NCBI GenBank assembly: GCA_038323835.1
Contig: JBBQHI010000008.1
Span: 1 to 64,000 of the forward strand
Source: JACVRW01 sp038323835
Lineage (GTDB): Bacteria > Actinomycetota > Thermoleophilia > Solirubrobacterales > Thermoleophilaceae
DNA length: 64,000 bases
Direction of reading: 5' to 3'
Positions 33,707 through 41,836 of the stretch are shown one piece after another (the first letter of the stretch is position 1; every line of letters begins with the position of its first letter). The translations under genes were made by a program, and so were the position numbers. The notes beneath the pieces are model-generated. The model was given only the letters and a program-made list of their open reading frames with translations, made no database searches and was not told the DNA's origin.

Positions 33707-34075
33707 ATGGCAGATTTCCTTGATGAGAAGCGCACTGAGATCGATGCCCGGCTTCGGGAGCTGAAGCCGCTCGTCGAGGAGTACGGACGTCTGGAGAAGG
33801 CCGCCGCCGCCCTCGCGGGTGTGGGCACCAACGGCGCTCCCACCCGGCGGCGCCGGCGGGGCTCCGGAGGATCCGGATCCGGTCGCGGCCGCCCCAGGGG
33901 CAGCGGCGCCCGCTCCAAGCAGGCGCTCGAGCTGGTGCGCGCCAGGCCCGGGATCACCATCTCCGAGCTGGCGGACACGATGGGCATCAAGGCGAATTAC
34001 CTCTACCGGGTGATGCCGTCGCTTGCCTCGGAGGGCAAGGTCACCAAGCGCGGCAAGGGCTGGCATTCGGGCTGA
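33707..34075 (+). CDS. Winged-helix DNA-binding protein with Gly/Ser/Arg linker
   Basis: A 122-residue protein. The N-terminal coiled helix (about 1-40; ADFLDEKRTEIDARLRELKPLVEEYGRLEKAAAAL) could mediate dimerisation. The linker at about 46-70 is Arg/Gly/Ser-rich (TRRRRRGSGGSGSGRGRPRG), AT-hook-like in composition. The C-terminal winged helix has KQALELVRARPGITISELA, then DTMGIKANYLYRVMPSLASE, then GKVTKRGKGWHSG. It resembles a small nucleoid-associated or MarR-like regulator. It stands alone after the SRPBCC gene, with 26 bp between. Confidence 0.75.
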   Translation: MADFLDEKRTEIDARLRELKPLVEEYGRLEKAAAALAGVGTNGAPTRRRRRGSGGSGSGRGRPRGSGARSKQALELVRARPGITISELADTMGIKANYLYRVMPSLASEGKVTKRGKGWHSG

Positions 34076-34206
34076 CCCTCGCCGCGGTAACCCCGGCCCG
34101 GGTTTCTTAACCTTTATTAGTTAACCCCGCCTGACCAATTGCCGTTTGTGGGAGGGTGGGTCACTCGGGGTCGGCTAATCGGACCATCCCCGGGGTGAGC
34201 GGCAGG

Positions 34207-35199
34207 TCAGACCAGTCCGAGTTCCCGCACCGCGTCGCGCTCCTCGATGAGCTCGTCCACGGTGGCGCGCACGCGCGCCTGCGAGAAATCGTTGAGGTCG
34301 AGTCCCTGGACGACCTCGTACACGCCCCCGGAGCAGGTGACGGGGAAGGAGGAGATGATTCCCTCCTCCACGCCGTACGAGCCGTCGGAGGGAATGGCCA
34401 TCGATACCCAGTCGCCCTCGGCGGTGCCGAGAGTCCAGTCGCGCACATGGTCGATGGCCGCGTTGGCCGCCGACGCGGCACTCGACGCACCGCGAGCCTC
34501 GATGATGGCCGCCCCGCGCTTCTGCACCGTCGGGATGAAGTCGGTCTCGAGCCAGTTCTGGTCGTTCACGGTCTCGGCCGCGTTCTCGCCCCGGACCTTC
34601 GCGTGGAAGATGTCGGGGTACTGGGTGGCGGAGTGGTTGCCCCAGATGGTCATGTTCGAGATGTCGGCCACCGCCGCGCCCGACTTCCGCGCCAGCTGAG
34701 CGATCGCCCGGTTGTGGTCCAGGCGGGTCATGGCGGTGAAGCGCTCGGCCGGCACATCCGGGGCGTTCGACTGGGCGATCAGAGCATTCGTGTTCGCCGG
34801 GTTGCCCACCACGAGCACCCGCACCGAATCGTCGGCATGGGCGTTGATGGCCCCCCCCTGGGGCTTGAAGATCCCACCGTTGGCCTCCAGCAGGTCGCCC
34901 CGCTCCATGCCCTTCGAGCGTGGGCGCGCGCCCACGAGAAGACCCACCTGCGTGCCGTCGAAGGCCTGGTTGGGGTCGTCGAACATGTCGATCCCGGCGA
35001 GCAGCGGGAAGGCGCAGTCGTCGAGCTCCATGGCCACGCCGTTCACGGCGTCCATGGCCTGCGGGATCTCGAGCAGCCGGAGCTGCACCGGGGTGTCCGG
35101 GCCGAGCATCTGGCCGCTCGCGATTCGGAACAGCAGGCTGTACCCGATCGCGCCTGCGGCGCCGGTAACGGTCACCTTCACTGGACTGGAAGCGTTCAC
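34207..35199 (-). CDS. mdh: Malate dehydrogenase (cytosolic-type, MDH group 2)
   Basis: Oxidises malate to oxaloacetate with NAD in the TCA cycle. It has 330 residues. VTVTGAAGAIGYSLLFRIASG is the Rossmann loop (about 9-29). LLVGARPRSKGMERGDLLEANG carries the first substrate Arg loop. VVGNPANTNALI follows, and TRLDHNRAI and WGNHSATQYPD carry the catalytic Asp and His. This is the long form shared by actinobacteria and plant/animal cytosol. The ATG at 35197-35199 overlaps the TGA of the isocitrate dehydrogenase gene, so two TCA enzymes are co-translated. Confidence 0.96.
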   Translation of the reverse strand: MNASSPVKVTVTGAAGAIGYSLLFRIASGQMLGPDTPVQLRLLEIPQAMDAVNGVAMELDDCAFPLLAGIDMFDDPNQAFDGTQVGLLVGARPRSKGMERGDLLEANGGIFKPQGGAINAHADDSVRVLVVGNPANTNALIAQSNAPDVPAERFTAMTRLDHNRAIAQLARKSGAAVADISNMTIWGNHSATQYPDIFHAKVRGENAAETVNDQNWLETDFIPTVQKRGAAIIEARGASSAASAANAAIDHVRDWTLGTAEGDWVSMAIPSDGSYGVEEGIISSFPVTCSGGVYEVVQGLDLNDFSQARVRATVDELIEERDAVRELGLV

Positions 35200-36275
35200 T
35201 GCATCTCCTCTATGACTGCGTCTGCGAATTCACTGGTACCCACCGCGGTGGGGTCGTCGCGCGAGGCCTTCAGGTCGTAGGTCACCTTCTCGCCCTTGCG
35301 GATCACCTCGGCCACGGCCCGCTCCATGCGGTCCGCCGCCTCCGTCTCGTTCACGTGGCGAAGCAGCAGCACTCCCGACAGCAGCAGGGCGGTGGGATTG
35401 ACCCTGTTCTGACCCTTGTACTTGGGGGCCGAGCCGTGCGTGGCCTCGAAAATGGCACCGGTGGTGCCGATGTTGGCGCCCGGCGCGAGGCCGAGCCCGC
35501 CGATCATGCCGGCCGCGAGGTCGGACACGATGTCCCCGTAGAGATTCGGCAGCACGATCACGTCGTACTCCTCCGGGCGGGAGACGAGTTGGTTGCACAG
35601 GTTGTCGATGATCCGATCCTCGAACTCGATGTCCGGGTGGCGCTCGGCCACCTGGCGCGCGACCTCGAGGAATAGCCCGTCGGAGAACTTCATGATGTTG
35701 GCCTTGTGCGCCGCGGTGACCTTGCTGCGCCCGTTCTCCTCCGCGTACCTGAATGCGGACTCCACGATCCGGTCCGAGCCGAACACGGAGATCGGCTTGA
35801 TCGAGATGCCCGAGTCCTCCCGCGTTGGTGAGTCCAGCTCCTCGGCCAGGAACTTCTGCAGGCGCTTCACCTCGTCCGAGCCGCGCTCGAACTCGATGCC
35901 CGCGTAGAGGTCCTCGGTGTTCTCGCGCACGATCACGATGTCGGTCTCGGGGAATCGGGTCCGCACACCCTCGAAGGCCTTGCAGGGCCGGACGCAAGAG
36001 TAGAGGTCGAATTCTTTGCGCAGGGCGACGTTGATCGACCGGAACCCGGATCCCACCGGCGTGGTGGTGGGGCCCTTGATGGCCAGGCCGGTGTCGCGGA
36101 TCGAGTCCAGAGTGCGGTCCGGGAGCGGATTGCCCTCGGACTCGTAGACGTCGATCCCGGCGTCCTGGGGGTCCCACTCGAACTCGGCCCCGGTGGCCTC
36201 GAGCACTCGCCTGGTGGCTTCGGCGATCTCGGGGCCGGTGCCGTCACCCGGGATGAAGGTCACACGGTGAGCCAA
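35196..36275 (-). CDS. icd: NAD-type isocitrate dehydrogenase
   Basis: Decarboxylates isocitrate to 2-oxoglutarate. It has 359 residues in the isocitrate/isopropylmalate dehydrogenase family. FIPGDGTGPEIAEA is the opening block. TTTPVGSGFRSINVALRKEFDLY carries the Ser/Asn pair and the Arg that bind isocitrate, which separates it from isopropylmalate dehydrogenase. IVRENTEDLYAGIE and NLYGDIVSDLAAGMIGGLGL are also typical. ATHGSAPKYKG is followed by a cofactor loop consistent with NAD. Pairing with mdh supports the TCA role. Confidence 0.9.
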   Translation of the reverse strand: MAHRVTFIPGDGTGPEIAEATRRVLEATGAEFEWDPQDAGIDVYESEGNPLPDRTLDSIRDTGLAIKGPTTTPVGSGFRSINVALRKEFDLYSCVRPCKAFEGVRTRFPETDIVIVRENTEDLYAGIEFERGSDEVKRLQKFLAEELDSPTREDSGISIKPISVFGSDRIVESAFRYAEENGRSKVTAAHKANIMKFSDGLFLEVARQVAERHPDIEFEDRIIDNLCNQLVSRPEEYDVIVLPNLYGDIVSDLAAGMIGGLGLAPGANIGTTGAIFEATHGSAPKYKGQNRVNPTALLLSGVLLLRHVNETEAADRMERAVAEVIRKGEKVTYDLKASRDDPTAVGTSEFADAVIEEMQ

Positions 36276-36321
36276 CTGTCTCCTCTCGGTTCCATGAGCG
36301 GAGCATTATGAGCAGGCGGGG

Positions 36322-37881
36322 TCATTGGACGACCGCCTGCTGCGGCTCGGCAGGGCCGGTTCCCGGGCGCGGGCCCGGGACGATGAGGTCGCTGGAACGG
36401 ACGAGCAGGAGGGCGGCCACGGCCCCCGCGAAGGCCACCAGCGCCGCGATGATGAAGAGATCGTTGATGCCGTCGATGAAGGCACGGTTGGCGGCCGTGG
36501 CCACCACGTCGCGGGCACCGGCGGGCACGTTCTGGATGGCCTGCTGAGCGCCGCCGCCCACCACGGCCTCGCTGAGGCGGTCCACCTGGCCCGGACTGAC
36601 GGGTGAGCCGGCCAGCGCGGTGTGGAGGCCGTCCGAGACCCGGGTCTGGAAGATCGCCCCAAGGGCCGCGATGCCGGTGGCGATCCCCACCTGCCGGAAG
36701 GTGTTGTTGATCCCCGCCGCGGTGCCGCTCAGGCGCTGCTCCACCACGCTCACCGCGGTGAAGCTGAGCGGGGCGTTCACAAAGCCCACGCCCGTGCCCG
36801 CGATGAGGAACCCGAGCAGCAGCGTGGTCCACTCCGACGAGGGTGAGATTCCACCCATGAGGAGTAGCCCTATCCCCACCAGGCTGAGGCCTCCGAAAAG
36901 GAGGAGTCGGATCGGCACCTTGTCGGTGAGGCGCCCGGCCAAGGGCGCGGCGAAGAACGAGACCACCGATACGGGGAGGAAGCGCAGGCCGGCCTGGAGC
37001 GGTGAGTAGTTCAGGACGTTCTGGATGTAGAGGGTGAGGTACAGGAACATCGAGAACATCGAGGCCGAGATCGAGAAGGCCACGATCTGAGCGCCCGTGA
37101 AGGCGGGTTTGCGGAAAAGCGAGAGGTCGAGCATGGGGTCCTTGCCGTGGCGCTCGGCCACGATGAACGCGACCATGAGGACGAGGGCGGCTACGAGCAG
37201 GCCCACGATCGTGGTGCTGCCCCACCCCTCGTCGTTGCCGCGAATCAGCGCGAACACCAGGCAGAAGAGCGCGCCGCTGAAGCTCACCACTCCGGCCCAG
37301 TCAACGCGGGCCACCGAGTCCGGGCGGAACTCGTGGAGGCGCATGGAGGCGGTGATGGCGGTGAGCGCCCCGATGGGCACGTTCACGAAGAAGATCCACT
37401 CCCATCCCAGGCTCTCGGTGAGAGCGCCGCCGACGAGCGGGCCCACGGCCACGGCGGCGCCGATGGTGGCCCCCCAGATCCCGAAGGCCGAGCCGCGTTC
37501 CCGGCCCTCGAACTCCTGAGCCAGCAGTGCCGGCGCGCAGGCGAACATCACGGCGCCGCCCACCCCCTGGAAACCGCGGGCGAGGTTCAGCGGGGTGGGA
37601 GACCCGGCCAGGCCGCAGAGCAGCGAGGCGACGGTGAAGAGGACGAGGCCGATGATGAAGACGCGCTTGCGGCCGAACAGATCGGCCAGCGACCCGGCGG
37701 TGAGGAGCACCGAGGCGAGCATCAGCGAGTAGGCGTCCACCACCCACTGGAGGTCGGTGAAGCTGGCGTTCAGGTCACGCTGGATGTCCGGCAGCGCGAC
37801 GTTCACCACCGTGATGTCGAGGAGCAGCATGAACGTGGCCAGGCAGACGGTGAGGAGTGTCCAGCGCTTCGTCGAGTTCAT
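36322..37881 (-). CDS. DHA2-family (EmrB/QacA) MFS multidrug exporter
   Basis: Proton-driven drug exporter with about 14 membrane segments in 519 residues. Segment 1 is LLTVCLATFMLLLDITVVNVALPDI, with the DHA2 motif D1. Motif A follows in GSLADLFGRKRVFI. The motif C block near GAAVAVGPLVGGAL (about 145-158) is typical of antiporters. ALIRGNDEGWGS is a family loop. The C-terminal half lacks extra domains. It diverges from the M50 peptidase gene with 29 bp between starts, so the two may share control; no regulator is adjacent. Confidence 0.93.
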   Translation of the reverse strand: MNSTKRWTLLTVCLATFMLLLDITVVNVALPDIQRDLNASFTDLQWVVDAYSLMLASVLLTAGSLADLFGRKRVFIIGLVLFTVASLLCGLAGSPTPLNLARGFQGVGGAVMFACAPALLAQEFEGRERGSAFGIWGATIGAAVAVGPLVGGALTESLGWEWIFFVNVPIGALTAITASMRLHEFRPDSVARVDWAGVVSFSGALFCLVFALIRGNDEGWGSTTIVGLLVAALVLMVAFIVAERHGKDPMLDLSLFRKPAFTGAQIVAFSISASMFSMFLYLTLYIQNVLNYSPLQAGLRFLPVSVVSFFAAPLAGRLTDKVPIRLLLFGGLSLVGIGLLLMGGISPSSEWTTLLLGFLIAGTGVGFVNAPLSFTAVSVVEQRLSGTAAGINNTFRQVGIATGIAALGAIFQTRVSDGLHTALAGSPVSPGQVDRLSEAVVGGGAQQAIQNVPAGARDVVATAANRAFIDGINDLFIIAALVAFAGAVAALLLVRSSDLIVPGPRPGTGPAEPQQAVVQ

Positions 37882-37910
37882 GGCCGGTGAGAGTACGCAC
37901 GTCTCGGTAC

Positions 37911-39092
37911 GTGACGTCTGCGACCATCCCCATCGCGGTGTTCGGAGGCGGATCGATCCAGCTGGCCCGGGTGTTCGGCATTCGCGTGGGCGTGGACGTG
38001 AGCTGGTTCTTCGTCCTCTTCCTGATCATCTGGCAGCTCTCCGGCTACTACGGCGACCTCTTCCCCGGGCAGGACGGCAAGGCGTTCGGCCTGGCAGTGG
38101 CCAGCGCCCTGCTCTTCTTCCTCTCGATCCTGCTCCACGAGTTCGGGCACGCGTTCGTGGCCGTGCGCAACGGAATCGGGATCTCGGGCATCGACCTCTG
38201 GATGTTCGGCGGCGTGGCGAAGATGGAGCGGGACACGGACTCGGCCGGGGTCGAGTTCCGGGTGGCGATCGCCGGCCCGCTGGTCACGCTCGCGATCGCG
38301 CTGGTGTGCTTCGGCCTGGGCACCGCCATATCGGGCGCGGACACCACCATCGCGGGATCGCGCTTCGAGACCCGCGGCATGAGCGCGGCCACGGCGGTGC
38401 TCGGCTACCTGCTGTCGATCAACGTGCTGGTGCTGCTCTTCAACCTGATCCCGGGCTTCCCGCTGGACGGAGGCCGGATCGCACGGGCGATCGCCTGGTG
38501 GAAGACCGGGGACCGCAACCGGGCCACGCGCTTCGCGGCCCGCCTGGGACGCGGGATCGCCTTCGTGATGATCGGCCTGGGCGTGCTCCTCTTCCTCCGC
38601 AGCGACGCCATCACCGGCCTGTGGCTGGGATTCATCGGCCTCTTCCTCTCCCAGGCGGCGCGCTCCGCCGAGGTCCAGGCGGCCTTCGCCGGCCGGATCG
38701 AGGGGCTCGTGGTGGCCGACGTGATGGACGCGGAGCCGGTGGCGATCCCCGAGACGCTCACCCTCGACCGCGCGGAGGACGAGTACTTCCTGCGCTACGG
38801 ATGGCCGTGGTTCCCGGTGGTGGACGCCACGGGACGCCTGGTGGGCGTGGTGTCGAAGGAGGCGGTGGACAGCGTGGCCGCCCAGGTGCGCGCCTCGCGG
38901 CCCGTGGCCTCGGTGATGGCCCGTGACGACGGCGAGAGCGGCCTGCGGGTGGGCACCCAGGAGTCCCTGGAGACCCTCCTGGGCCGAGAGGGCCTGGGCC
39001 GGCTGGGCGCGATCCTGGCCGTGGACGGCGACGGCGTGCTGCGCGGCATCGTCACCGTGGACCGCGTGCGCCGGGCGTTGCGCCCGGCTTAG
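37911..39092 (+). CDS. M50-family site-2 protease with CBS domains
   Basis: Intramembrane metalloprotease of 393 residues. The N-terminal signature GGGSIQLARVFGIRVGVDVSWFFVLFLI precedes the zinc motif ILLHEFGHAFVAV near residue 75. FNLIPGFPLDGGRIARAI (about 178-195) provides the third ligand, Asp in LDGG. Six or so membrane segments are visible. The C-terminus has two CBS-like domains (about 265-390): VADVMDAEPVAIPE, WFPVVDATGRLVGVVSKE, ILAVDGDGVLRGIVTVDRV. CBS pairs usually sense adenine nucleotides. I chose GTG 37911; a 5' extension overlaps the divergent MFS gene. Confidence 0.9.
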   Translation: MTSATIPIAVFGGGSIQLARVFGIRVGVDVSWFFVLFLIIWQLSGYYGDLFPGQDGKAFGLAVASALLFFLSILLHEFGHAFVAVRNGIGISGIDLWMFGGVAKMERDTDSAGVEFRVAIAGPLVTLAIALVCFGLGTAISGADTTIAGSRFETRGMSAATAVLGYLLSINVLVLLFNLIPGFPLDGGRIARAIAWWKTGDRNRATRFAARLGRGIAFVMIGLGVLLFLRSDAITGLWLGFIGLFLSQAARSAEVQAAFAGRIEGLVVADVMDAEPVAIPETLTLDRAEDEYFLRYGWPWFPVVDATGRLVGVVSKEAVDSVAAQVRASRPVASVMARDDGESGLRVGTQESLETLLGREGLGRLGAILAVDGDGVLRGIVTVDRVRRALRPA

Positions 39093-39106
39093 GGCCTCGG
39101 CGTCGA

Positions 39107-39155
39107 GGGGTTTGGCGCTTTCTGCATGACATGCGTGCATTAGGAACCAAACCCC
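39107..39155. repeat. 49-bp palindromic repeat, left copy
   Basis: Outer arms ggggtttgg (39107-39115) and ccaaacccc (39147-39155) are perfectly complementary. The centre has a 5-1-5 palindrome gcatg-a-catgc (39124-39134). Its reverse complement matches the right copy at 40021-40069 at 43 of 49 positions. Its last base is the first plus-strand base of the stop codon of the DUF559 gene. It lies 14 bp beyond the M50 stop. Confidence 0.92.
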
Positions 39156-40045
39156 TAGTGAGCGAGCAAGCGCAGCATCGTCTCCGCGACCCACCCGGGA
39201 TCCGTCCCGAGCTGACTCCAGGTGAACCGGACCACCCGGTAGCCCGCCAGCAGTAGGTCGGAGTCCCTCCTGCGGTCGCGATGGAAGGCGGAGCGGGTCC
39301 CATGGGCCGCGTAGCCATCGATCTCAGCCACGAGCCTGGCAGCGCGCCAGAGAAAGTCGACCTCGTGGCCCTCGAGCCTTGCGTTCACCTCCGGCGCCGG
39401 CAGCCCGAACCGCCCGCAGAGGGCGAGGAACACCTCCTCGGCCTCCGAGCGGGTCATCGTGCTTCCGGCTCGATGGAGGCGGAGCACATCGGCGACCACC
39501 CCGCTCCCCCGGCGCCCGGGCATCGGGCGGAGGCCGGTGAAGTCGAGGCGGCGGTACTCCGCCGCGTCGATCGCCCGCTCGACGGCGCGTCGCGAGACGA
39601 CGTCGGCCAGATCGGCGAGCGTGCGGCCCGGGGTGGTCACCAAAATCCCGTGGAGAGCAGTGCAATCGGCATCCGGCAGGAGGCTCCGGTGCGCCCGGAT
39701 GCCGGCGAGCTTCCGCCCGTTCGCCCCCACAACCGTCATCTCCACGAATGAGGTTGCCTCGCCGATTCCCCAGATCTCGGCCGCCGTGCGATGGCTCGCG
39801 GCCGCGCCCTCCCCGCCCGCCAGAACGGCCGCCAGGATGGTGCCATGGCGGGTGAGCACCCGGTGGCCCACGGCGAAAACCCCGGAGTGGACCCGGTGCA
39901 GCCGACCGACGCGGATCCGCTCGGCGATGGCCCCTCGACCGAGGCCGCCGGCCTCCAATTGCCGCCTGGTCACGACCCCGTGCTGGCTCTCCGCGAGGCG
40001 CACCAACGCCAGATCCGAAGGGGGTTTGGCTCCCAATGCACGCAT
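39155..40045 (-). CDS. AbiEi-like N-terminus plus DUF559 (Vsr-like) nuclease protein
   Basis: A 296-residue protein from the ATG at 40043-40045 (MRALGAKPPSDLALVRL). The N-terminus is a winged-helix domain like AbiEi antitoxins: LALVRLAESQHGVVTRRQLEAGGL, then GRLHRVHSGVFAVG. The middle resembles AbiEi C-terminal sequence (VLAGGEGAAASHRTAAEIWGI, TLADLADVV). The C-terminal 90 residues are a DUF559/PD-(D/E)xK domain: VDFLWRAARLVAEIDGYAAH gives the Asp and E-x-D, then FHRDRRRDSDLLLAGYRVVRFTW. The family is common in actinobacteria and its function is unsettled. The gene is framed by two inverted 49-bp palindromes: one abuts its stop, the other contains its ATG. An extension to 40123 would read through the right repeat and lacks family motifs. 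Confidence 0.83.
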   Translation of the reverse strand: MRALGAKPPSDLALVRLAESQHGVVTRRQLEAGGLGRGAIAERIRVGRLHRVHSGVFAVGHRVLTRHGTILAAVLAGGEGAAASHRTAAEIWGIGEATSFVEMTVVGANGRKLAGIRAHRSLLPDADCTALHGILVTTPGRTLADLADVVSRRAVERAIDAAEYRRLDFTGLRPMPGRRGSGVVADVLRLHRAGSTMTRSEAEEVFLALCGRFGLPAPEVNARLEGHEVDFLWRAARLVAEIDGYAAHGTRSAFHRDRRRDSDLLLAGYRVVRFTWSQLGTDPGWVAETMLRLLAH

Positions 40046-40069
40046 GCCATGCAAAAGGCGCCACACCCC
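40021..40069. repeat. 49-bp palindromic repeat, right copy
   Basis: Inverted relative to the left copy (39107-39155) and of identical length, differing at six bases. Arms ggggtttgg and ccacacccc pair with one mismatch. The central gcatg-c-catgc (40042-40052) is a 5-1-5 palindrome. The best start codon of the nuclease gene (40043-40045) lies in this centre. Confidence 0.92.
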
Positions 40070-40149
40070 CGCTCCCACCCCCCACCAAGTGGCCGGGTGG
40101 CCGCCCGCGTCCGTACGTTCCATAGAATCGCGCCCCGCACCCCTCGCAG

Positions 40150-41835
40150 ATGCCTCAGCACGACGTCCTAGTGATCGGAGCCGGCCTCGCCGGCCAACGC
40201 GCAGCCCTCGCCGCAGCGGAAGGGGGCGCTTCTGTTGCCATCATTTCCAAGGTTCACCCCGTCCGCTCGCATTCCAATGCGGCTCAGGGCGGGATCAACG
40301 CGGCGCTCGACCCGCAGGACACCTGGGAGTCCCATGCCTTCGACACCGTCAAGGGCTCCGACTACCTCGGCGACCAGGACGCCATCGAGATCATGTGCCG
40401 CGAGGCCCCCGAGGAGCTGCTCGAGCTCGAGCACTGGGGGGTGACCTTCCACCGCAACGAGGAGGGTCGTCTCGGCAAGCGCGCCTTCGGAGGCGCCAGC
40501 GCGGCCCGCACCTACTACGTGGCCGATATCACCGGCCAGGCCATTCTCCACGTGCTCTACGAGCAGCTGATGAAGCACGAGGAGGTGTACCGCTACGAGG
40601 AGTGGTTCACCACCGCGCTGGTGCAGGACGACGACGGCCGGATCGCGGGCGCCGTGACCCGGAACATCCGGGACGGCGCCCTGGAGCTCTTCTCGGCCCG
40701 CGCCGTGATCCTGGCCACCGGCGGCAACGGCCAGATCTGCGACCCCACCACCAACGCCCTCATCTGCACCGGGGACGGCATAGCCATGGCCTACCGGGTC
40801 GGCGCGCCGCTGATGGACATGGAGATGATCCAGTACCACCCCACGACGCTCGCGGGGTTGGGACTCCTCATCACCGAGGGTGCCCGCGGGGAGGGCGCCC
40901 AGCTCTACAACGCCCAGGGGGAGCGCTTCATGGAGAAGTACGCCCCCAACAAGATGGAGCTGGCCTCGCGCGACGTGGTCTCCCGGGCCGAGCAGACCGA
41001 GATCAACGAGGGACGGGGCTTCCCCGACGGCACGGTGGCGCTGGACGTGACCGTGGTCCCGCGCAAGCGCATCCACGAGGCCCTCCGCGAGATCGTGAAT
41101 GTGGGGCGTGACTTCGCCGGCGTGGACATCACCAAGGAGCCCATCCACATCAAGCCGGGCAACCACTACGTGATGGGCGGCGTTCGCACCGACATCCACG
41201 GCCAGACCTCGATCCCGGGCCTCTACGCCGCCGGCGAGTGCGCCTGCGTCTCGGTGCACGGCGGCAACCGCCTGGGCGCGAACTCGCTGCTGGACACCCT
41301 CGTCTTCGGCCGCCGCTCCGGGGCCCATGCCGCCCACGCCATCAAGGGCCTTCCCTCCCCCCACCCGTCGCGCGAGTCGCTGCTTCGCGAGCAGGAGATG
41401 ATCCAGGAGATCATCAGCCGAGACCGCACCGGCCGCCGCGTGTCGGAGATCAAGGCCGAGCTGGGCGCGACGATGGACAAGTACGTGGCCGTCTTCCGTG
41501 ACAAGGACGGCCTGAACACTGCGCTCGAGATCGTCCGTAGGCTCAAGGAGGAGGCGCAGACCGTGGCCGTGGACGACAGGGGGTCCGTGTTCAACCAGGA
41601 TGTCCTCGGGGCACTGGAGCTCCAGTTCATGCTCGACAACGCCGAGGCCGTGGTGGTCTCCGCGATCGAGCGCAAGGAGAGCCGTGGTGCCCAGTTCCGA
41701 ACCGACTTCCCGAGCCGCAACGACGAGGAGTGGCTCAAGCACATCAACCTCACACGCAACGGAGGGGCCGACCCCGAGGTGTCCTACTCCGAGGTCACGA
41801 TGACCCGCTGGGAGCCCGAGGAGCGGAAGTACTGA
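40150..41835 (+). CDS. sdhA: Succinate dehydrogenase flavoprotein subunit
   Basis: FAD subunit that oxidises succinate to fumarate. It has 561 residues. The FAD-binding DVLVIGAGLAGQRAALAAAEGG is at about 5-26. SHSNAAQGGINAAL contains the FAD-linking-type His context (RSHSNAAQGG). HPTTLAGLGLLITEGARGEG is the substrate region and EINEGRGFPDGTVALDV carries Arg and Glu near the active site. LYAAGECACVSVHGGNRLGANSLLD is the capping block. There is no Tat signal, so the subunit faces the cytoplasm. A TAGAAT at 40123-40128 may be its -10 box, giving a leader of about 15 nt. Confidence 0.96.
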   Translation: MPQHDVLVIGAGLAGQRAALAAAEGGASVAIISKVHPVRSHSNAAQGGINAALDPQDTWESHAFDTVKGSDYLGDQDAIEIMCREAPEELLELEHWGVTFHRNEEGRLGKRAFGGASAARTYYVADITGQAILHVLYEQLMKHEEVYRYEEWFTTALVQDDDGRIAGAVTRNIRDGALELFSARAVILATGGNGQICDPTTNALICTGDGIAMAYRVGAPLMDMEMIQYHPTTLAGLGLLITEGARGEGAQLYNAQGERFMEKYAPNKMELASRDVVSRAEQTEINEGRGFPDGTVALDVTVVPRKRIHEALREIVNVGRDFAGVDITKEPIHIKPGNHYVMGGVRTDIHGQTSIPGLYAAGECACVSVHGGNRLGANSLLDTLVFGRRSGAHAAHAIKGLPSPHPSRESLLREQEMIQEIISRDRTGRRVSEIKAELGATMDKYVAVFRDKDGLNTALEIVRRLKEEAQTVAVDDRGSVFNQDVLGALELQFMLDNAEAVVVSAIERKESRGAQFRTDFPSRNDEEWLKHINLTRNGGADPEVSYSEVTMTRWEPEERKY

Positions 41836-41836
41836 C

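Noticed and set aside
34076..34206. Terminator-like hairpin after the winged-helix gene
   Set aside because: Only a 5-bp stem (aaccc/gggtt) with a short pyrimidine stretch, too weak to list as a feature.
39090..40085. Target-site duplication around the palindrome-flanked nuclease unit
   Set aside because: The bases outside the two 49-bp repeats do not match in either orientation, so classical transposition is not shown.
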